Of a stretch of DNA of 64,000 bases, positions 1 to 9,860 are shown piece by piece. Source of the DNA: Chitinophaga sp. Cy-1792 (GTDB lineage: Bacteria > Bacteroidota > Bacteroidia > Chitinophagales > Chitinophagaceae); contig NZ_VWWO01000001.1 of NCBI RefSeq assembly GCF_011752935.1, forward strand, positions 806,001 through 870,000, in the 5' to 3' direction. The notes below the pieces were generated by a model. It saw nothing but the letters and a program-made list of their open reading frames with translations, searched no databases and was not told where the DNA came from. The position numbers and the translations under genes are program-made. Position 1 is the stretch's first letter; each line of letters begins with the position of its first letter.

Positions 1-75
1 GCGATATAGCGCTGAAAGCCTTTTTTCGTTTGCAAACAGTTTGCATACCTCCTGCTTCGACGTGTATTTTTTCAT
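1..75 (-). CDS. Possible small hypothetical gene, cut by left edge
   Basis: An ATG at position 75 on the minus strand opens a frame of 25 codons that runs off the window edge without a stop. The visible N-terminus is Lys/Tyr rich (MKKYTSKQEV...). No domain can be recognised from so short a piece. It would be the next gene downstream of the hypothetical at 144-524 on the same strand. It could equally be a chance open frame. Confidence 0.3.
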   Translation of the reverse strand, partial: MKKYTSKQEVCKLFANEKRLSALYR

Positions 76-143
76 CTACCTAACAAAGTCCCTAACAGAC
101 GCCTTCCTAAGCCTTTCTCATTTTCTCATTTGGGACCTCCGCA

Positions 144-524
144 TCATTTTTTGAGGATGATCAAATCACCGTCATCAAAACCGGTTGCAATGACTTCTGC
201 CCTGCGCAGGAATGATTGCTGGAAAGTGTCTGATTGGCAAAATTCAGTAACCGTTCCTACGACCAAAGCCAGCATTGCCTCCCAGGATAAATGATCGTAT
301 CCGTTTGCTGGCAATTCCAGGTAGCTGTCCTTAAGATAGAATTCTTCCAGGTTTGATGCCCAATCATCATCATCCAGGTCATAGGTACTTGTGCCTGTCA
401 GGTAAAGGGTGTAAGACGACGGCGATTGAAATATCCCGAAATAATAGGCTACTATATGCTTATCGGGTGAATAATTGCTGGTTATGCCCTCCACCCATTG
501 CCTGAATAGCTGATCGAACGTCAT
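144..524 (-). CDS. Hypothetical protein, 126 aa
   Basis: I do not recognise this family. The protein is acidic and rich in aromatic residues, with no signal peptide, lipobox or membrane segment, so it is probably a small soluble cytoplasmic protein. An Asp cluster (YDLDDDDW, about residues 49-56) and a second acidic patch near the C-terminus (FDDGDLIIL) stand out. The size and acidic composition resemble small immunity-type proteins of Bacteroidota, but no toxin partner is visible, so this is only a guess. The frame has good codon use and no convincing competing frame. Confidence 0.6.
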   Translation of the reverse strand: MTFDQLFRQWVEGITSNYSPDKHIVAYYFGIFQSPSSYTLYLTGTSTYDLDDDDWASNLEEFYLKDSYLELPANGYDHLSWEAMLALVVGTVTEFCQSDTFQQSFLRRAEVIATGFDDGDLIILKK

Positions 525-785
525 AGCATTAATTAGTTGGACAGAACAATATACACCTCCAAACGGAGCTTTATATTTGCTTTTCTTGCTTCACGATAAC
601 TTCAATTGTAATTTTGATATATATTTCTAAAATAACAGCCTGAAATGAATTGATGCAGAACTAAAACATATTGATAAAAAACGCGACAGAAAAACCTTTT
701 GACTTGTTCCGAAGTTATCGGACAGGTCTTATATGTATTTTTTATATATTTAACACCTTTTACAACACGCTACAACAAACCTACA

Positions 786-1709
786 ATGACACACGCACCG
801 CTGGTTTCAATTATCCTGGCTGTCTATAATGGCGTTAGATTCCTCCCGGCCCAACTGGATAGCCTGTTAAGCCAGACATATCCTAATATTGAAATTATTG
901 CTATTGATGATTGTTCCACAGATGGATCTTATGATTTACTGATGAGCTATAAAGAACGGTATGCCAATTTCAGGGTGTATGAAAATGAAACAAACCTGGG
1001 TTATATCAAAAACTTCGAGAAGGGTTCCAGGCTGGCTCAGGGCGATTATTTCGCATTTTGTGATCAGGATGATATCTGGCTGACGGAGAAGATAGCGGTG
1101 ATGATGGAGGAAATGTCGAAAGGCTATCCTATGGCATTTTGTGATTCAGAATTTGTAGACTTCGACGGAAAGTCTTTAGGGTACCGTCTTTCTGACAAAA
1201 GAAATCAGCAGAATTTCAATACGCCACTAAATTTCGCCATAGGTAACAGCATCGCCGGACATGCAATGATTTCCAAAAAAGAAGTTATTGAAAGATCCCT
1301 GCCCTTTCCTGATACGATGATTCATGACCGCTGGATTGGCTTCGTTGCCACATTTTTCGGCCCGATCCTCTTTGTGGATCAGCCACTGGTAAAATACCGG
1401 CAGCACGACTGCAATGTAAATACCGGGAATAAAGATGCACATAAAGCAAGAAAAAAGGCAGACAAGAAGAACCGGGAAATCGTAGAAGCCAGAAAAAATA
1501 TGCAGCTATTTGCTGAAAAATGCCCTGAAGGCAAAGAAAAAGAAGTATTTGAAGTGTTGAACCGTACCTACCAACATCCCTCATTGGTAAACCGTTTTGT
1601 ACGTATGTCTACTTTTTTCAAATATCGCGAAGAAGTGCTGGCATTGAAGAAATATTCGGGCTTCCGCAAATTTTTGTTCTGTATAAAAACATTCTTTAAA
1701 GTAGTTTAA
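786..1709 (+). CDS. Glycosyltransferase family 2 (rhamnosyltransferase-like)
   Basis: Predicted nucleotide-sugar-dependent transferase that adds a sugar to a surface glycan such as O-antigen or exopolysaccharide at the inner face of the membrane. The N-terminus shows the GT-A fold signature PLVSIILAVYNG, then DDCSTDGS and a DQDD metal-binding motif at residues 93-96. The 307-aa length suits this GT2 subgroup. I chose the ATG at 786 because the GT2 domain begins directly after it; an in-frame ATG at 699 would add a 29-residue tail that is not typical of the family. There is no transmembrane segment. It stands alone, with a different strand upstream and an unrelated oxidoreductase downstream. 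The acceptor and donor cannot be read from sequence. Confidence 0.85.
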   Translation: MTHAPLVSIILAVYNGVRFLPAQLDSLLSQTYPNIEIIAIDDCSTDGSYDLLMSYKERYANFRVYENETNLGYIKNFEKGSRLAQGDYFAFCDQDDIWLTEKIAVMMEEMSKGYPMAFCDSEFVDFDGKSLGYRLSDKRNQQNFNTPLNFAIGNSIAGHAMISKKEVIERSLPFPDTMIHDRWIGFVATFFGPILFVDQPLVKYRQHDCNVNTGNKDAHKARKKADKKNREIVEARKNMQLFAEKCPEGKEKEVFEVLNRTYQHPSLVNRFVRMSTFFKYREEVLALKKYSGFRKFLFCIKTFFKVV

Positions 1710-1787
1710 TAAAAAATTGAACTACCAGCGGTAAGGATAACATACTGTTAATATCTTTTTCTTAACGTTGACCCATCAGTATAAGCT

Positions 1788-3095
1788 ATGAAACATCCGG
1801 ATGTAATTATCATAGGTGCGGGCGCCGCTGGCCTCATGGCCGCTTATTCGCTCATGAAGGCAGGAAAAAGTGTCACGTTGTTGGAGGCACGTGATCGTAC
1901 CGGGGGAAGAATCAATACCGTACATCATCACGACAACCTTGCCCAGGCTGAATTAGGAGCCGAATTTGTTCACGGTAACCTGCCCGTTACCCTGGACCTG
2001 CTGAAAGAAGCAGGTATCCCCTATTCCAACACACAATTTAAAATGTTACGCTCCCGGAATGGCGTATTTCAGGAAGGAAACGAAACAGTTACCGGCTGGG
2101 ATGCGCTGCTGGAGAAAATGTACCAACAAGAAGAAGATGTTCCGCTAAGGGCATTTCTGAAGGAACATTTCTCCACAGAAGAATATACAGATATGCGTAC
2201 CCAGATCGAAGGTTTTGTAAATGGCTATGATACCGGTGACGTGAATGATATCAGTACTTTCGCCGTTAGGAATGAATGGAGCCATGAGGATGATGATGCA
2301 CAATATCGCGTAGATGAAGGTTATGGAAAGATGATACAATTTCTTGCAGATGCCATTACTGCCGCCGGAAATGAAATACTACTGCATAAAACAGCCACTG
2401 AAATACACTGGCAAAAAGATATGGTGCGCATCTGCACAACTGATGGTAATGAATATAATGCTTCAAAAGTGATAGTAGCACTTCCGCTGGGAATGTTACA
2501 GGCAACAACTGAATCAGCTGGAGCTGTGAGGTTTGATCCTGTAATTCCCGCACAGGATAGGGCTTTAAAGAATATTGGTTACGGCGCTATAATAAAAGTA
2601 TTACTCGAGTTCAAAACGCCCTTCTGGACTGAAAATAAAGTATTTAATGCGCCTGAAAACGGCCCATCCACCACGCTGCTGGTTACTTCCGGGGAAGAGG
2701 TGCCCACCTTCTGGACACAGACTTCTGTAAATAACCCACTGCTTACTGGCTGGCTGGGAGGTCCTCCGGCCATGGCGAAGAAGGATTTGCCGGCAGAAGA
2801 AATTCTTAAGCTGACATTACAATCTCTGGGTAATATTTTCAGTCTGGCCCCTGAGACACTCCAAAGTAATCTCCAGGGCTGGCACGTAGCCAATTGGACA
2901 GTTGCTCCCTACACCCGCGGCTCCTATGCCTATGATAAAGTTGGAAGTGCCGACGCCAGAAAGGTTTTATCGCAGGCAGTGGAGCAAACAATATACTTCG
3001 CTGGTGAATACCTCTATGATGGTCCCGCAATGGGAACTGTTGAAGCTGCATTGAGTAGCGGGAAAAATGCTGCGGCTTTAATTTTAAACATGTAG
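1788..3095 (+). CDS. FAD-dependent amine oxidase family protein
   Basis: Flavin amine oxidase of 435 aa. The N-terminal Rossmann dinucleotide-binding motif is G10-x-G12-x-x-G15 (VIIIGAGAAGLMAAYS) followed by the E-A-R-D-R-x-GGR stretch that binds the FAD ribose and phosphates. The C-terminal FAD-binding segment is YFAGEYLYDGPAMGTVEAAL. Known family members oxidise primary or polyamines, releasing aldehyde, ammonia and peroxide; the substrate here is unknown. There is no signal peptide, so it is probably cytoplasmic. A lipoprotein gene follows 44 bp downstream on the same strand and may be co-transcribed. Confidence 0.88.
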   Translation: MKHPDVIIIGAGAAGLMAAYSLMKAGKSVTLLEARDRTGGRINTVHHHDNLAQAELGAEFVHGNLPVTLDLLKEAGIPYSNTQFKMLRSRNGVFQEGNETVTGWDALLEKMYQQEEDVPLRAFLKEHFSTEEYTDMRTQIEGFVNGYDTGDVNDISTFAVRNEWSHEDDDAQYRVDEGYGKMIQFLADAITAAGNEILLHKTATEIHWQKDMVRICTTDGNEYNASKVIVALPLGMLQATTESAGAVRFDPVIPAQDRALKNIGYGAIIKVLLEFKTPFWTENKVFNAPENGPSTTLLVTSGEEVPTFWTQTSVNNPLLTGWLGGPPAMAKKDLPAEEILKLTLQSLGNIFSLAPETLQSNLQGWHVANWTVAPYTRGSYAYDKVGSADARKVLSQAVEQTIYFAGEYLYDGPAMGTVEAALSSGKNAAALILNM

Positions 3096-3139
3096 TGAGA
3101 TTGCAGCGGATTTTTGTATCTTCTTCATCATTCCATTTT

Positions 3140-3733
3140 ATGAAAAAGCTACCACTCCTATTGCTACTGCTAGCATGCAATACTAACCAACAACGGATAG
3201 ATCATCTAAAAGCTGAACTAAACAGTATTTATGATGATGATCAACGATATAGGGAACAATTAAGCAAATCCGTTACTGCCCACGAAAATATCGCATTATG
3301 GAAAATGCAGGATAGTCTGGATGCAATTAACCTGAAACGTGTAAGAGTAATACTGGACTCCATGGGAAATCCGGGAAAACAGGTCTTTGGAGAGAAGGCA
3401 GCCTCTGCATGTTTCTATGTAATTCAGCATGCGGAATTAGCCGATCAGGAAAAATATTTGCCGGAGTTTACACGCGCTACCGAAAAGCACGACCTTGAGT
3501 GGCCTGTTCTGGTAAAAATGATTGACCGTGTTAAGTTGGAGAAAGAAGGAAAGCAACTATACGGAACACAATATATGCCCATAAAAGACCCTGTAACAGG
3601 CTATAATACAGATAAAATGCAGTTGGCGCCAATAGAGGATGAAGCCAACGTTGATAAGCGAAGAAAAGAAAAAGGGATGCCGCCACTGTCGGAAGCTGCC
3701 AAAAAATTTGGTGTCGATTATCCGGGACACTGA
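3140..3733 (+). CDS. DUF6624-type lipoprotein
   Basis: Small secreted lipoprotein of about 197 aa. I chose the ATG at 3140 because it places a hydrophobic signal followed by a lipobox-like LLLACN at the N-terminus; an in-frame ATG at 3095 would bury that signal behind 15 residues. The C-terminal half carries features I associate with DUF6624: G-x-QLYGTQY, LAPIEDEANVDKRR and GMPPLSEAA. The function of that family is not known. The middle is helical and charged. It converges on the hypothetical at 3741-4556 with only 7 bp between the stops, and no intervening terminator can be seen. Confidence 0.72.
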   Translation: MKKLPLLLLLLACNTNQQRIDHLKAELNSIYDDDQRYREQLSKSVTAHENIALWKMQDSLDAINLKRVRVILDSMGNPGKQVFGEKAASACFYVIQHAELADQEKYLPEFTRATEKHDLEWPVLVKMIDRVKLEKEGKQLYGTQYMPIKDPVTGYNTDKMQLAPIEDEANVDKRRKEKGMPPLSEAAKKFGVDYPGH

Positions 3734-3740
3734 TACAGCG

Positions 3741-4556
3741 CTATCCTCGCTTCGTTACACCAAAAAAGGAGGAGATTTTTTCTCCGGTTATCCTGTAAAT
3801 AATCTCTGCTATTTTCCTGTCGAGGTCCGCTTTGTTTAAAAACGGAAATCGATTCCTGATGGCATCTATAAAGCCAAACTCCTGCAATAACAACAGCTTC
3901 TCTTCAATACCTACCGGTAAATTGTCCGCATCTTTCTTTGACTGATAATACTGTAATGCATGCATATATTCTCCGTACAAAAATCCAACAGCATACATAT
4001 ATAACTCGATGATCTTCTTACGGCGGGTGGTTACTGTAGGCACTTTCCAGGTGTTGAAATCTGATAAGCCCCTGAAGAACACAGTTGCATACTGTGTGAG
4101 TGCATTTCTTCTGAGGTCGTGTGTGATTTTATTTTCCAGCACAGCTACCATTTCTTTGGCGGCTAACAGCAATTGTTCCGCATCATTATTTTCATCTTCC
4201 TGATGGTGTGCAAAAAGATATTCCCTTGTATGCAGAAAACGCTCGATGAAATAGGTATTGATTGTGCTGTAATTGGAGTTCAGCGGTTTGATGCTAAAGG
4301 TATATTGTTCTTTATCAAACAGAAATGATTTTTTCAAATCAATACTTGATCTCCTCTCCTGACAAAGGATTGCATCAAACTGTTCCAGGTTTTTATCAGA
4401 AAAAAAATTATATAGATTGGTCTCAAAGGCAGGTAACGTAAAAGGGAGGATATTAAAATGCTGGTCATATAACCTGATTCTATCTTCATACCTGCTTAAC
4501 CGGTTAAACTTAATAAACAGTTCCTGTATTTCCGCCTGCGTATAGGTCATGTTCAA
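3741..4556 (-). CDS. Hypothetical protein, 271 aa
   Basis: Unrecognised. The protein is soluble and largely helical, with many Lys, Glu, Tyr and Phe residues and no signal peptide or membrane segment. The centre (about residues 120-200) is rich in basic helices (TRRKKIIELYMYAVG). The C-terminal FLNKADLDRKIAEIIYRITGE faintly recalls the ends of RteC-like proteins of Bacteroidota, but I would not assign that family. A second in-frame Met lies two codons in. It is transcribed toward the DUF6624 gene and is isolated from the locus-1 SusD by a strong hairpin. Confidence 0.6.
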   Translation of the reverse strand: MNMTYTQAEIQELFIKFNRLSRYEDRIRLYDQHFNILPFTLPAFETNLYNFFSDKNLEQFDAILCQERRSSIDLKKSFLFDKEQYTFSIKPLNSNYSTINTYFIERFLHTREYLFAHHQEDENNDAEQLLLAAKEMVAVLENKITHDLRRNALTQYATVFFRGLSDFNTWKVPTVTTRRKKIIELYMYAVGFLYGEYMHALQYYQSKKDADNLPVGIEEKLLLLQEFGFIDAIRNRFPFLNKADLDRKIAEIIYRITGEKISSFFGVTKRG

Positions 4557-4573
4557 CGTGTTTATTGCAATAA

Positions 4574-4607
4574 ATCGCCGGACAATGATGATTTATTGTC
4601 CGGCGAT
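4574..4607 (-). terminator. Terminator hairpin after locus-1 susD
   Basis: Perfect 13-bp inverted repeat ATCGCCGGACAAT / ATTGTCCGGCGAT with an 8-nt loop. It lies directly downstream of the susD stop on the minus strand and is followed by a T-rich stretch in that direction. It separates susD from the hypothetical gene at 3741-4556. Confidence 0.7.
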
Positions 4608-4614
4608 TGTAATA

Positions 4615-6099
4615 CTATTTTTCCCACCAGGCTTTGTAGGTAGTGGTTTCTTTTCCGCCCATTGCAGTAATTTCTGTACTGTAATGGGTGTTGTTGATTG
4701 TTTGTTCAGATGTAGGGTACAGGAAACGGGTCGGAATTACGCCGTTGTTCATATTGGCGGAACCTCCCGTCTGGAAGGCAGGATAACCCGTACGCCTATA
4801 CTCTATCCATCCTTCGAAACCGTTGTTGATATTCACCAGCCATTTTTGAGTAATGATCTGCTTTAACGCATTGGCAGGTAAGGAATTATCCAGTGCAACG
4901 GCAGCATGTGTGAGATAGTTGGCCGCAGTGCCGGCACTCAGCCCGACTTCTGCATATGCACCTGTTACGCCGCTGTTATAGTAAGTGGTTGCCACACTGT
5001 TGCCGCCGGAAACAAGGCCTTTAATGGCTGCTTCTGCCAGAATAAACTGCTGTTCGGCATAAGTGATCACACGTGCTTTGATAAGCGCCGTATTGGTGCC
5101 TTTGGTAAAAGATACGTTGAAGTTGGAGCTCTGATTAGTTTGTGTGGTAGTTGCATCAACTACTAATGGCATACCGCCGTAGTTATTGAAACTGAATGCA
5201 GCACCTGACGGCGTCAGTGTATTCACCGCAAAGTACGCACTGATGCGGGAGCTGTCGCCGGTAGCTACAAACTGATCATACAGCGTACTGTTCATGTACT
5301 TAACGGCAAAGTCGCCGGAACGCTCTGTCAGACTCACAAAATTATACGGTGTTACCGTTGGTAATGTCAGTGCGGCACTTTGTGCAGCGCTCTGCATAAT
5401 GGCGCCATCAGCAATAATAGACTGCATTTCGGCCGATACATCCATTTTAGAAGATACCCTTAACAGGTAACGTAACCTGAGTGCATTGATGAAAGCTCTC
5501 CAGTTGGTAACGCTGGAAGAATACAGCATATCCCCTTCTATCAGTCCGGCAGGATTGGCTTTTAACAGGCTATCCGCTTTTCTCAGACTTGGAATAATAC
5601 CCTGTCCGGCATCTGTATAAACGGTTTGCTGCGAATCATACGCTGGTGTATATACGCCGGAATTGCCTTTGAGTGCCTGGAGGAAAGGAATGTCGCCCCA
5701 GAGTTCGGTCAGCTGCGCGAATGCGTAGGAACGCAGGGTAAGCGCCGCGGCCTGCAACATTGGGTTGTTCTTCTGCTGGGCCAGTGTATATAAAGTATTG
5801 GCGTCACGGGCAGCTTCAAACAATGGTATCCAGTAAGGTTCGTTGGTAACCGGAGAGTATCGTGTAGGCTGATCGTAGTAAGACTGGCTGAAAGTCATAT
5901 ACTGACTGTAGCCGTTACCCAGCGTCCATACGATGTTTGAGTTGTTATAGAACTCAGTTACGATCGTGTTGGACAGCAAGGTAGTTGCATCCGCCTGTTC
6001 GAGGGCGTTGGGGTTTTTATTGGTATTGGTCAGTTCTTTAGAACAGGCACTTAGTAATGCAGTAATACCTATACCCAGGATATATATATACTTTTTCAT
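4615..6099 (-). CDS. SusD/RagB-family outer-membrane lipoprotein (SusD-like_2 type)
   Basis: Surface-exposed nutrient-binding lipoprotein of 494 aa that caps the SusC channel of the upstream gene. The signal peptide ends in the lipobox LLSACS with the lipid-bearing Cys at residue 19. The following KELTNTNKNPNAL (an NPN motif near the N-terminus) and QYMTFSQSYY are typical of the SusD-like_2 group rather than the classical SusD group. The C-terminus (WIEYRRTGYPAF, IPTRFLYPTSEQ) also fits. This subgroup often accompanies transporters for peptides or other non-glycan nutrients, so a carbohydrate role should not be assumed. The gap to susC is 20 bp, so the two form an operon. Confidence 0.9.
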   Translation of the reverse strand: MKKYIYILGIGITALLSACSKELTNTNKNPNALEQADATTLLSNTIVTEFYNNSNIVWTLGNGYSQYMTFSQSYYDQPTRYSPVTNEPYWIPLFEAARDANTLYTLAQQKNNPMLQAAALTLRSYAFAQLTELWGDIPFLQALKGNSGVYTPAYDSQQTVYTDAGQGIIPSLRKADSLLKANPAGLIEGDMLYSSSVTNWRAFINALRLRYLLRVSSKMDVSAEMQSIIADGAIMQSAAQSAALTLPTVTPYNFVSLTERSGDFAVKYMNSTLYDQFVATGDSSRISAYFAVNTLTPSGAAFSFNNYGGMPLVVDATTTQTNQSSNFNVSFTKGTNTALIKARVITYAEQQFILAEAAIKGLVSGGNSVATTYYNSGVTGAYAEVGLSAGTAANYLTHAAVALDNSLPANALKQIITQKWLVNINNGFEGWIEYRRTGYPAFQTGGSANMNNGVIPTRFLYPTSEQTINNTHYSTEITAMGGKETTTYKAWWEK

Positions 6100-6119
6100 T
6101 TTTTATTCAGGTTAAATTA

Positions 6120-9100
6120 CTAGAAACTAAGACCCAGAGAGAATCCGAGGCTTTTTGTAGAAGGAATGCTGAGGAACTCTGTTCCTGGCAGTATTTGCTG
6201 ACCGCGCAATGCCAGTGTTTCAGGATCAACATCTTTGTTTTTGGTGAATTCCAGTATATTCCTTCCCACCAGGGAGAAGTTCAGTTTAGCTCCTGATGCA
6301 TTACCGAAGATGTTTTTGAAGGTGTATCCCAGGCGCAGTTCACGTAATTTGATATACGATGCATCATACATGAAAGCCTCATTGTTGGATGCGTTGTAGT
6401 AGCCGTTGTAATACGTGGCAGCATCAACTTTTACAGTATTTGGAACGTATTTTCCGGAACCGTCCAGCATAACGCCTTTACCGATAATACCTGTTTGTCT
6501 GCCTTCCAGGGTTTCAACAGACATACCACCAGCGAGTACACCCAGTTCAGTATAAGAGAAGAATTTACCACCCTGATGCCAATCCCAGAGGAAGCTCAGG
6601 TTGAAATTTTTGTAACTGAACTCGTTATTCCAGGCAAGAATGAAATCCGGGTTGTAGTTGCCTAACAGGGAATTCTGCGTAGTGGTAAACTGAGGAACAC
6701 CATTGTTATATACTATATTGCCCTGTGGGTCTCTTACAAAAGCATTTCCATACATATTACCCAGGCGCTGACCAACTTTTGCATCGTATTGAATAGCGCG
6801 ATAGTAGCGGTCGTACTGCGTTACCTGTGCATATACATAGGTATCGATGCCGTCAGGCAGGGAAACAACTTTTCCTACGTTGTGACTGAAGTTGAAGTTC
6901 ATGTCCCAGTTGAATCCTCCGGGATGCGCTGAACGTACAGGCGCTGCCGTTAGCATGAGCTCAATACCTTTGTTGTTGATCTTTCCACCATTCACATAAG
7001 CATTGGTATAACCGGAAGATACCGCGATTGGTAATTGTACCACTTCGTCTTTGGTATTAGACTGGTACACAGTTGCATCCAGGCCTAACCTGTTATGCAG
7101 GAACCTGATTTCGAGGCCTGCTTCAGTTGTTGTGGTAGATGATGGTTTGAGATTGTTGTTGGCCAATACGTTATTACCTGTTGTTAACGGGTAGTTGTTG
7201 AATGGTGTATTGGTAACATAGGTATTGCTGATAGAATATGGATCTGCATCACGTCCTACCTGTGCTGCTGATACGCGTACTTTCAGGAAAGAGATGGCGT
7301 GTGGCAGTGCTACCATATCGGAAATGATTCCACTCAGGGAAGCAGATGGATAGAAGTAGGAATTGTTGCCTTTAGGCAGCGTGCTGGAATGATCATTTCT
7401 GCCGGTGATATTCAGGTAGATCAGGCTTTTATAATCGAAGTCGGCGAATGCATACAGGCTGTATACAACTTTGTCAAATTTCTGATAGAGTGTAGGCAGC
7501 TGACTTTGTGCATTGGAGAAATTATAGAGTCCAGGTGTAATCAATGAATTGGCGATGTCACGGGTGTAGGTGACGTTCTGCATAAACCTGTTGCCGCCCG
7601 CAGAAGCACTGACATTGAATAATTTACCAGGTTTTTTGTGGTAGCTGAAGAGGAAGTCAGTGTTATTTTCGAAATAATTCACATTATCAGTTCTGAAGCC
7701 ACCTGTTGGGAAACGCACGCTGGTAAAGGCGCGGTGTCCTTCTCTCATATCTGCATAAAAATCAGAACCTGTTCTCAGCATAACATCAAACTGCGGTGTG
7801 ATGGCATATTTCAATGATGCATTGCCGATAAGGCGATTTTTATTAAAGCTGTTGGTATTATCGAACAGGGTCACATAAGGGTTATCGTGGTTGTTCCAGT
7901 AACGGAATTGATTTTGCTGATCTCTGCCTGTCTGCCATTGCTTTTTCAGCGAATTGATGTCGATGTTGATCGGCATACCATATACACCAAAGAAGGTATA
8001 CATCACACTTTCAGAGCCGTAGCCGATATTCGGACGATTGCTGCTACTGCTGTTGATATAGTTAATGAAGAAGTCGGAAGTAAGTTTGTCGCTGAAGCGG
8101 TGATTTGCGCGTAATGCAACACCATAGCGTTTCAGATCTGTTCCTGGTAAGATACCTTTGTTATACATCTGATCAACAGAAAAACGATAGCTACCATTGT
8201 CTGTTGTACCGCCAAATCCAACACTGTTCTGTGTAGTAAGACCCGTCTGGAGGAAGTTCTTGAAGTGGTCCGCATGACCTACCCACGGCGTAGCTGTAAC
8301 AGTTGCACTGGGATTAAGGCCGCGGAGGACCAGGTCGCCGGCTTGTAAACCGTCGCTGGTAGGGCTGTCGAACTGAATTACTTTCACACTGGGATCGAAT
8401 TTCAGTCCCCAGTTAGGAATGTTGTTTTCATTACCGCCGCCACCATTTACGAACTGGTAGGTATTAGGTGTACCACTTAACGGATAAGCGTTTACACCTG
8501 CGCCGTATTCATTTTGCAGGCGTGGAAGTTTCAGTGGAGATTCGAAAGTAGTAGTGCTGTTAACAGTAACGCCTATCTTTCCTTTCTCGCTGCTGCCTTT
8601 TTGGGTGGTCAGTACTACAGCACCGTTTGCGGCACGTGAACCATACAATGCTGCAGCAGTGGAGCCTTTCAGCACCGTTACATTGGCAATGTTATTAGGG
8701 TTCATTTCGGCCGCACCGTTGCCCCAGTCTACCTCTGCCCAGGTACCCTGATTGGAAGAGTTTTCGATGGCGTTATTAAAAAAGGTTTCATTATTAATAG
8801 GTACACCGTCCACCACAAACAGTGGCTGATTGCTACCATTGAAAGAGTTTTCTCCCCTGATAACGATACGGGAGGTAGAACCCACGCCGGCGCCGCCATT
8901 GGTAACGAATACGCCGGCCACCTTACCGCCCAGGTTGTTGATCAGGTTGGGGTCTGGCGCTTCGGTCAGCTGTTTGGAGTTAATGGTCTGCACGGCGTAG
9001 CCCAGTGCTTTGGATTGTTTGCTGATACCCAATGCGGTAACGACTACTTCACTCAGTGCTTTGTTGTCGCGCTGCAGTGAAACGTTGAGGGTAGCTTGTT

Positions 9101-9380
9101 TGCCAATAGTAATAGTGGCTTGTTTGTAGCCGATGAAGCTAACATTGATAACATCTTCTTCTTTACCGTTGATGGAGAAGTTTCCGGTGGCATTGGTGAC
9201 AGCTCCTCTTTTAGCATTTTTTATGCTGATGATTGCCCCGATAATAGGTGAACCATCTTCTGCATCTACCACCTTACCGGTGATTACCTGTGCCGACTGT
9301 GCATATACAGCGGTGGGATTAATAAAAAGTATAGGGAGAAATAGTGAAAAAAGGAGCAATAAAACTGATAGCTTTCGCAT
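6120..9380 (-). CDS. SusC/RagA TonB-dependent outer-membrane transporter, locus 1
   Basis: TonB-linked outer-membrane channel of about 1086 aa. I chose the ATG at 9380 because it starts a clean signal peptide (MRKLSVLLLLFSLFLPILF); an upstream in-frame Met at 9413 would add 11 charged or polar residues. Domains in order: signal peptide, carboxypeptidase-D-like regulatory domain (VITGKVVDAEDGSPIIGA), plug domain (about 140-260, with LKGSTAAALYGSRAANG), and a long beta-barrel ending in an aromatic strand (LGFSLGLSF). There is no STN domain, so it is not expected to signal through an anti-sigma factor. It pairs with the SusD-like_2 gene 20 bp downstream. No degradative enzyme is attached. Confidence 0.93.
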   Translation of the reverse strand: MRKLSVLLLLFSLFLPILFINPTAVYAQSAQVITGKVVDAEDGSPIIGAIISIKNAKRGAVTNATGNFSINGKEEDVINVSFIGYKQATITIGKQATLNVSLQRDNKALSEVVVTALGISKQSKALGYAVQTINSKQLTEAPDPNLINNLGGKVAGVFVTNGGAGVGSTSRIVIRGENSFNGSNQPLFVVDGVPINNETFFNNAIENSSNQGTWAEVDWGNGAAEMNPNNIANVTVLKGSTAAALYGSRAANGAVVLTTQKGSSEKGKIGVTVNSTTTFESPLKLPRLQNEYGAGVNAYPLSGTPNTYQFVNGGGGNENNIPNWGLKFDPSVKVIQFDSPTSDGLQAGDLVLRGLNPSATVTATPWVGHADHFKNFLQTGLTTQNSVGFGGTTDNGSYRFSVDQMYNKGILPGTDLKRYGVALRANHRFSDKLTSDFFINYINSSSSNRPNIGYGSESVMYTFFGVYGMPINIDINSLKKQWQTGRDQQNQFRYWNNHDNPYVTLFDNTNSFNKNRLIGNASLKYAITPQFDVMLRTGSDFYADMREGHRAFTSVRFPTGGFRTDNVNYFENNTDFLFSYHKKPGKLFNVSASAGGNRFMQNVTYTRDIANSLITPGLYNFSNAQSQLPTLYQKFDKVVYSLYAFADFDYKSLIYLNITGRNDHSSTLPKGNNSYFYPSASLSGIISDMVALPHAISFLKVRVSAAQVGRDADPYSISNTYVTNTPFNNYPLTTGNNVLANNNLKPSSTTTTEAGLEIRFLHNRLGLDATVYQSNTKDEVVQLPIAVSSGYTNAYVNGGKINNKGIELMLTAAPVRSAHPGGFNWDMNFNFSHNVGKVVSLPDGIDTYVYAQVTQYDRYYRAIQYDAKVGQRLGNMYGNAFVRDPQGNIVYNNGVPQFTTTQNSLLGNYNPDFILAWNNEFSYKNFNLSFLWDWHQGGKFFSYTELGVLAGGMSVETLEGRQTGIIGKGVMLDGSGKYVPNTVKVDAATYYNGYYNASNNEAFMYDASYIKLRELRLGYTFKNIFGNASGAKLNFSLVGRNILEFTKNKDVDPETLALRGQQILPGTEFLSIPSTKSLGFSLGLSF

Positions 9381-9521
9381 AATGTAAGTTTGTTTGACAA
9401 GGCGAATAGACAAATGGCGTCCCTATGGCCAGTTGATGGCCAATGAACGAGTGCAATGGAGGGATGGAGAAACTATTTCTTTACATGCGTGTAAACGCAT
9501 ACAGAAACAGGCATGGGGGTA

Positions 9522-9854
9522 TCATATTCTAAGAACACGATGTCGGAGAAACAGCGGCGCATCGTTTATGGTAGATGGGGAAGAAATTTTTTGTGCAATC
9601 GACCTTACAGCGAAGAACAGTTTGTTGATAAGTCTTATCAGCGGGATAATCCTTTGTTGTTGTTGTTCTTCGAGCTGAATTGCTTCGGCAGTGGCTTTTT
9701 CATCAATCAGCCAGGAACGTCTTTTATGAATACGTATATGCTCGAAGGTAGTGGCTGGGTCGTGGAACTGGTGTACGTTGCAGCTAAACCATACAGGGAT
9801 AAAGAATATCCTGAAGATTAGAAGGGAAAGCAATATGGCTGAACGGGAACGCAT
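9522..9854 (-). CDS. Small hypothetical protein upstream of susC, 110 aa
   Basis: Not recognised. The frame opens with a hydrophobic, signal- or anchor-like stretch (SAILLSLLIFRIFFIPVW), then HIRIHKRRSWLIDEKAT and a Gln-rich run (EEQQQQ). Codon usage resembles that of the neighbours, which favours a real gene over chance. It lies 141 bp upstream of susC on the same strand, and a TAGCTTTG box sits immediately in front of its ATG. An overlapping plus-strand frame at 9513-9821 has less sensible composition. It could also be untranslated leader of the susC transcript. Confidence 0.42.
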   Translation of the reverse strand: MRSRSAILLSLLIFRIFFIPVWFSCNVHQFHDPATTFEHIRIHKRRSWLIDEKATAEAIQLEEQQQQRIIPLIRLINKLFFAVRSIAQKISSPSTINDAPLFLRHRVLRI

Positions 9855-9860
9855 TTACAA

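Noticed and set aside
144..524. Immunity protein of a polymorphic toxin system
   Set aside because: Size and acidity fit, but no toxin or secretion gene is adjacent within the window, so the call was left as hypothetical.
9513..9821. Plus-strand frame (102 aa) upstream of susC
   Set aside because: Opposes the minus-strand 110-aa frame, which has a better signal-like start, a promoter box and more natural codon use.
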